Shown: piece by piece, positions 58,701 to 64,000 of the stretch | Numbering within the stretch: the stretch's first letter is position 1 | Layout: every line of letters begins with the position of its first letter | Origin: Rhytidiadelphus loreus | Lineage: Eukaryota > Streptophyta > Bryopsida > Hypnales > Hylocomiaceae | Assembly: GCA_947034895.1 (NCBI GenBank) | Contig: OX344762.1 | Location: 8,251,501 to 8,315,500, forward strand | Direction: 5' to 3' | DNA: 64,000 nt | Notes under the pieces: generated by a model | Seen by the model: the letters and a program-made list of their open reading frames with translations, nothing else | Told to the model about the DNA's origin: nothing | Databases searched by the model: none | Translations under genes and position numbers: made by a program

Positions 58701-60570
58701 CAAAATGCATATTGTTGCATAAATTTTGGAGGCAATATGAATTATGCGTGAATTTTCAAAGATGAATGTCATTAGAGTTTACATGTGGAGGTCAGGTTAA
58801 TCAAGATATGTTTAATACATACTACAAAATGAAATTCATAAGGTCAAAACATTTCCCAATTAAGAGGTTAATTAAATTGAAAGAAACTTTACTAGAAAAT
58901 GTCCCTTTTTAGAACCACTACCTTGAAATTATTAGAAATGAATCATTCATAAATCTAAATTGCCACCTACTAGACTTTGATGTTGCACTTTGTTGCTGTT
59001 CTATTACTAACCATTTAGGATAATCTACTTGTTCATTTTCCACAAATAAATAGAGGTAAATATTCTAATCTACTTGTTCATTTTCCATAAATAAATAGAG
59101 GTAAATATTCTATTAGGACTTGGTTTCACATGTGGTTACCATTGATGAATGACATACTTGGAGTTGAAAGCAAACTACACTACAATTTGAATTATGTGTT
59201 GAAAATTCTCCATTTGTCACAATTATACATTAGAGTTTGATATAGATCCAAGTGAACATAGAAATTAGATTGGGGGAACTTCATTCATAATTGAGAGATT
59301 ATCTAGAAATCTTCAATATTGAAGTGCTTTAGTAAAGTTGCAATATAAGTTTGAATTCTACAACATAATTCTTTAGAATACCTTCAATCACTAGCAAAGT
59401 TGCAAAACAATGTATTTTTTATGATAGAGAATATATTCTATATATACACTATTATAAAGGAAGTTTAAGGGCATCAAGGCCACAATACAAAAGCTTGGTG
59501 ACTTTTGATACCTCAACACCACCTTTCTATTAATGATAGAATGGATGAAAAAAGGTTGGCTTAAAACTCAATGACAATTTATAATCAAATTATCAATATA
59601 ACCAATATTGTACAAAAAATCTTTGCAATTACCATAAAGAGGGAACACTAAAGAAAGGCATAACCACATGAACCTATTCCACAAACAAAAACTTTTTAAA
59701 TTCACATTCACACAAAATTAAATTTGCCAATCCAAATGATACACTTACACTTTAGCTTTATTGACATCTCCAATAACTTGTATAAATTATACAAAACTAG
59801 ACATAGTCTTCAGAATTTTCCAGAATTTGTGAAATACAGAAAGAATTGTCTCATAAAAAGTCTTTTGTCATGGTATCATTAAAATTAATTAATTAACTTT
59901 GCAATTTTGGTGGTTCTCATCCATTCAGTCCCTTTTGTAAGTTACCCGGGGGTCCTTTTAGAGGTAAAGTAATCACAAGAAGAGTTTTCAAATTAGTGAT
60001 GATTAGAATCAAAGTTTAATTTATAACAACCCTGATGGCGACACCAGTTTCTGACCATCCCCATCAGAAAGATAACAAATTGCTGTCAGATGAAGAAGGC
60101 TGCCACCAACCTCTATGACGGGGCTCATATCACAGATTTTAAAGATTCCCAAGAAGTGAAACTAAATGAGAACTCATGCCATTCACGAAAATGGAGCGGG
60201 CTTGAACGTGGAGACCACAATGCAATACACAGTAACGATGTCATCGCGAGAGATTTAGATGCCAAGAGAAAGTGAAATAGTGGCGCCCACCAACGTCACC
60301 CTTCATTGAGTTTCTCAAGTTGAAGGAAGTTTCTGGGTTTGAAGATGTGCAAATTACTCCTACATTCAATGAGAACTAGCATATCGTTCTATAGCCCATC
60401 TGCCAAGCACCCTCAAAAACTTGTATCAATTCTGATCTTATTCTGATTCTTTCCTGTATCAAGTTATCACGAACTTATCACCCAAGCTGAATCTCATTCG
60501 AAGTTCTAAGATTTTAGATCAAGAATGTTATGCGTTACAACTCACCTTGGAATGAGGACAAATAATCTCT
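55758..60570. other. AT-rich gene-free region
   Basis: After a short GC-balanced 3' flank of the GT47 gene (to about 55.95 kb) the DNA is extremely AT-rich with stops in all frames and no open frame of note up to 60.0 kb. From about 60.0 kb it becomes GC-balanced again, the 3' flank of the uridine kinase-UPRT gene. A 61-aa frame at 60.09-60.28 kb is not supported. Confidence 0.6.
59021..59110. repeat. Two-copy 45-bp tandem duplication
   Basis: The 45-bp unit starting TAATCTACTTGTTCATTTTC occurs at 59021 and 59066 with a single difference (CACAAATAAA versus CATAAATAAA), so it is a recent duplication. Confidence 0.95.
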
Positions 60571-63934
<3,364 letters not shown>

Positions 63935-64000
63935 CTGTATACAACTTCAAAATCAGTTTCGTTTTCATTCCGTGTGCTACGTAGTTCATCTGTAATAATT

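Overview
This is a nuclear chromosome segment of a land plant, most likely a bryophyte and perhaps a moss. The evidence is plant-type multi-exon genes with GT-AG introns of about 70-1,200 bp, plant-only gene families (an OCP3-like homeodomain protein, CRY-DASH with an N-terminal extension, a fused uridine kinase/UPRT protein, a GT47 glycosyltransferase, plant LpxK), GC-balanced exons in very AT-rich intergenic DNA, and a small mitochondrial nad1-like insertion whose N-terminus resembles the bryophyte form. The species assignment is an inference from recall.

Layout: 1-5.6 kb is AT-rich and gene-free, with a TA microsatellite and a ~50-bp minisatellite. 5.85-9.23 kb is an F-box/kelch-type gene (+) with a TATA box and a long leader. 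12.41-14.45 kb is an OCP3-like homeodomain gene (+). 15.37-16.55 kb holds two adjacent non-autonomous transposons. 17.85-22.26 kb is a complete 14-exon CRY-DASH gene (+), with a cluster of ACGT elements upstream and possibly a divergent gene. 23.46-24.11 kb is a complete three-exon ERG28 gene (-), convergent with CRY-DASH.

24.6-39.4 kb is a repeat-rich accessory stretch. It holds PIF/Harbinger-, Tc1/mariner- and TTAA-type MITEs, hairpin-bounded AT-rich islands, a minisatellite and retroelement debris. Two gene-like islands sit among them: a small stand-alone DWNN (ubiquitin-like) reading frame (-), and three orphan LpxK exons (+) lacking both ends of the gene. 39.44-43.18 kb is a 14-exon gene (+) for a multi-pass membrane protein with a long coiled coil. 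A tRNA-Ser(AGA) lies at 44.15 kb and a CACTA-type foldback MITE at 45.6 kb.

47.50-50.24 kb encodes a low-molecular-weight tyrosine phosphatase-like protein (+) whose catalytic cysteine is replaced by aspartate. A foldback MITE and the nad1-like NUMT follow. 54.15-55.76 kb is an intronless GT47 exostosin-family glycosyltransferase (+), the most GC-rich part of the window. 55.8-60.5 kb is AT-rich and gene-free. The last 3.4 kb carry the 3' exons of a uridine kinase-UPRT gene (-) that runs off the window.

The genes are independent eukaryotic transcription units, not an operon. All exon structures were assembled by hand from splice signals, phase agreement and remembered family similarity. I found no operon-like or defence-like novel system. 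The most unusual material is the pseudophosphatase, the orphan LpxK/DWNN pair, and several small mobile-element families whose ends and target duplications can be read directly.
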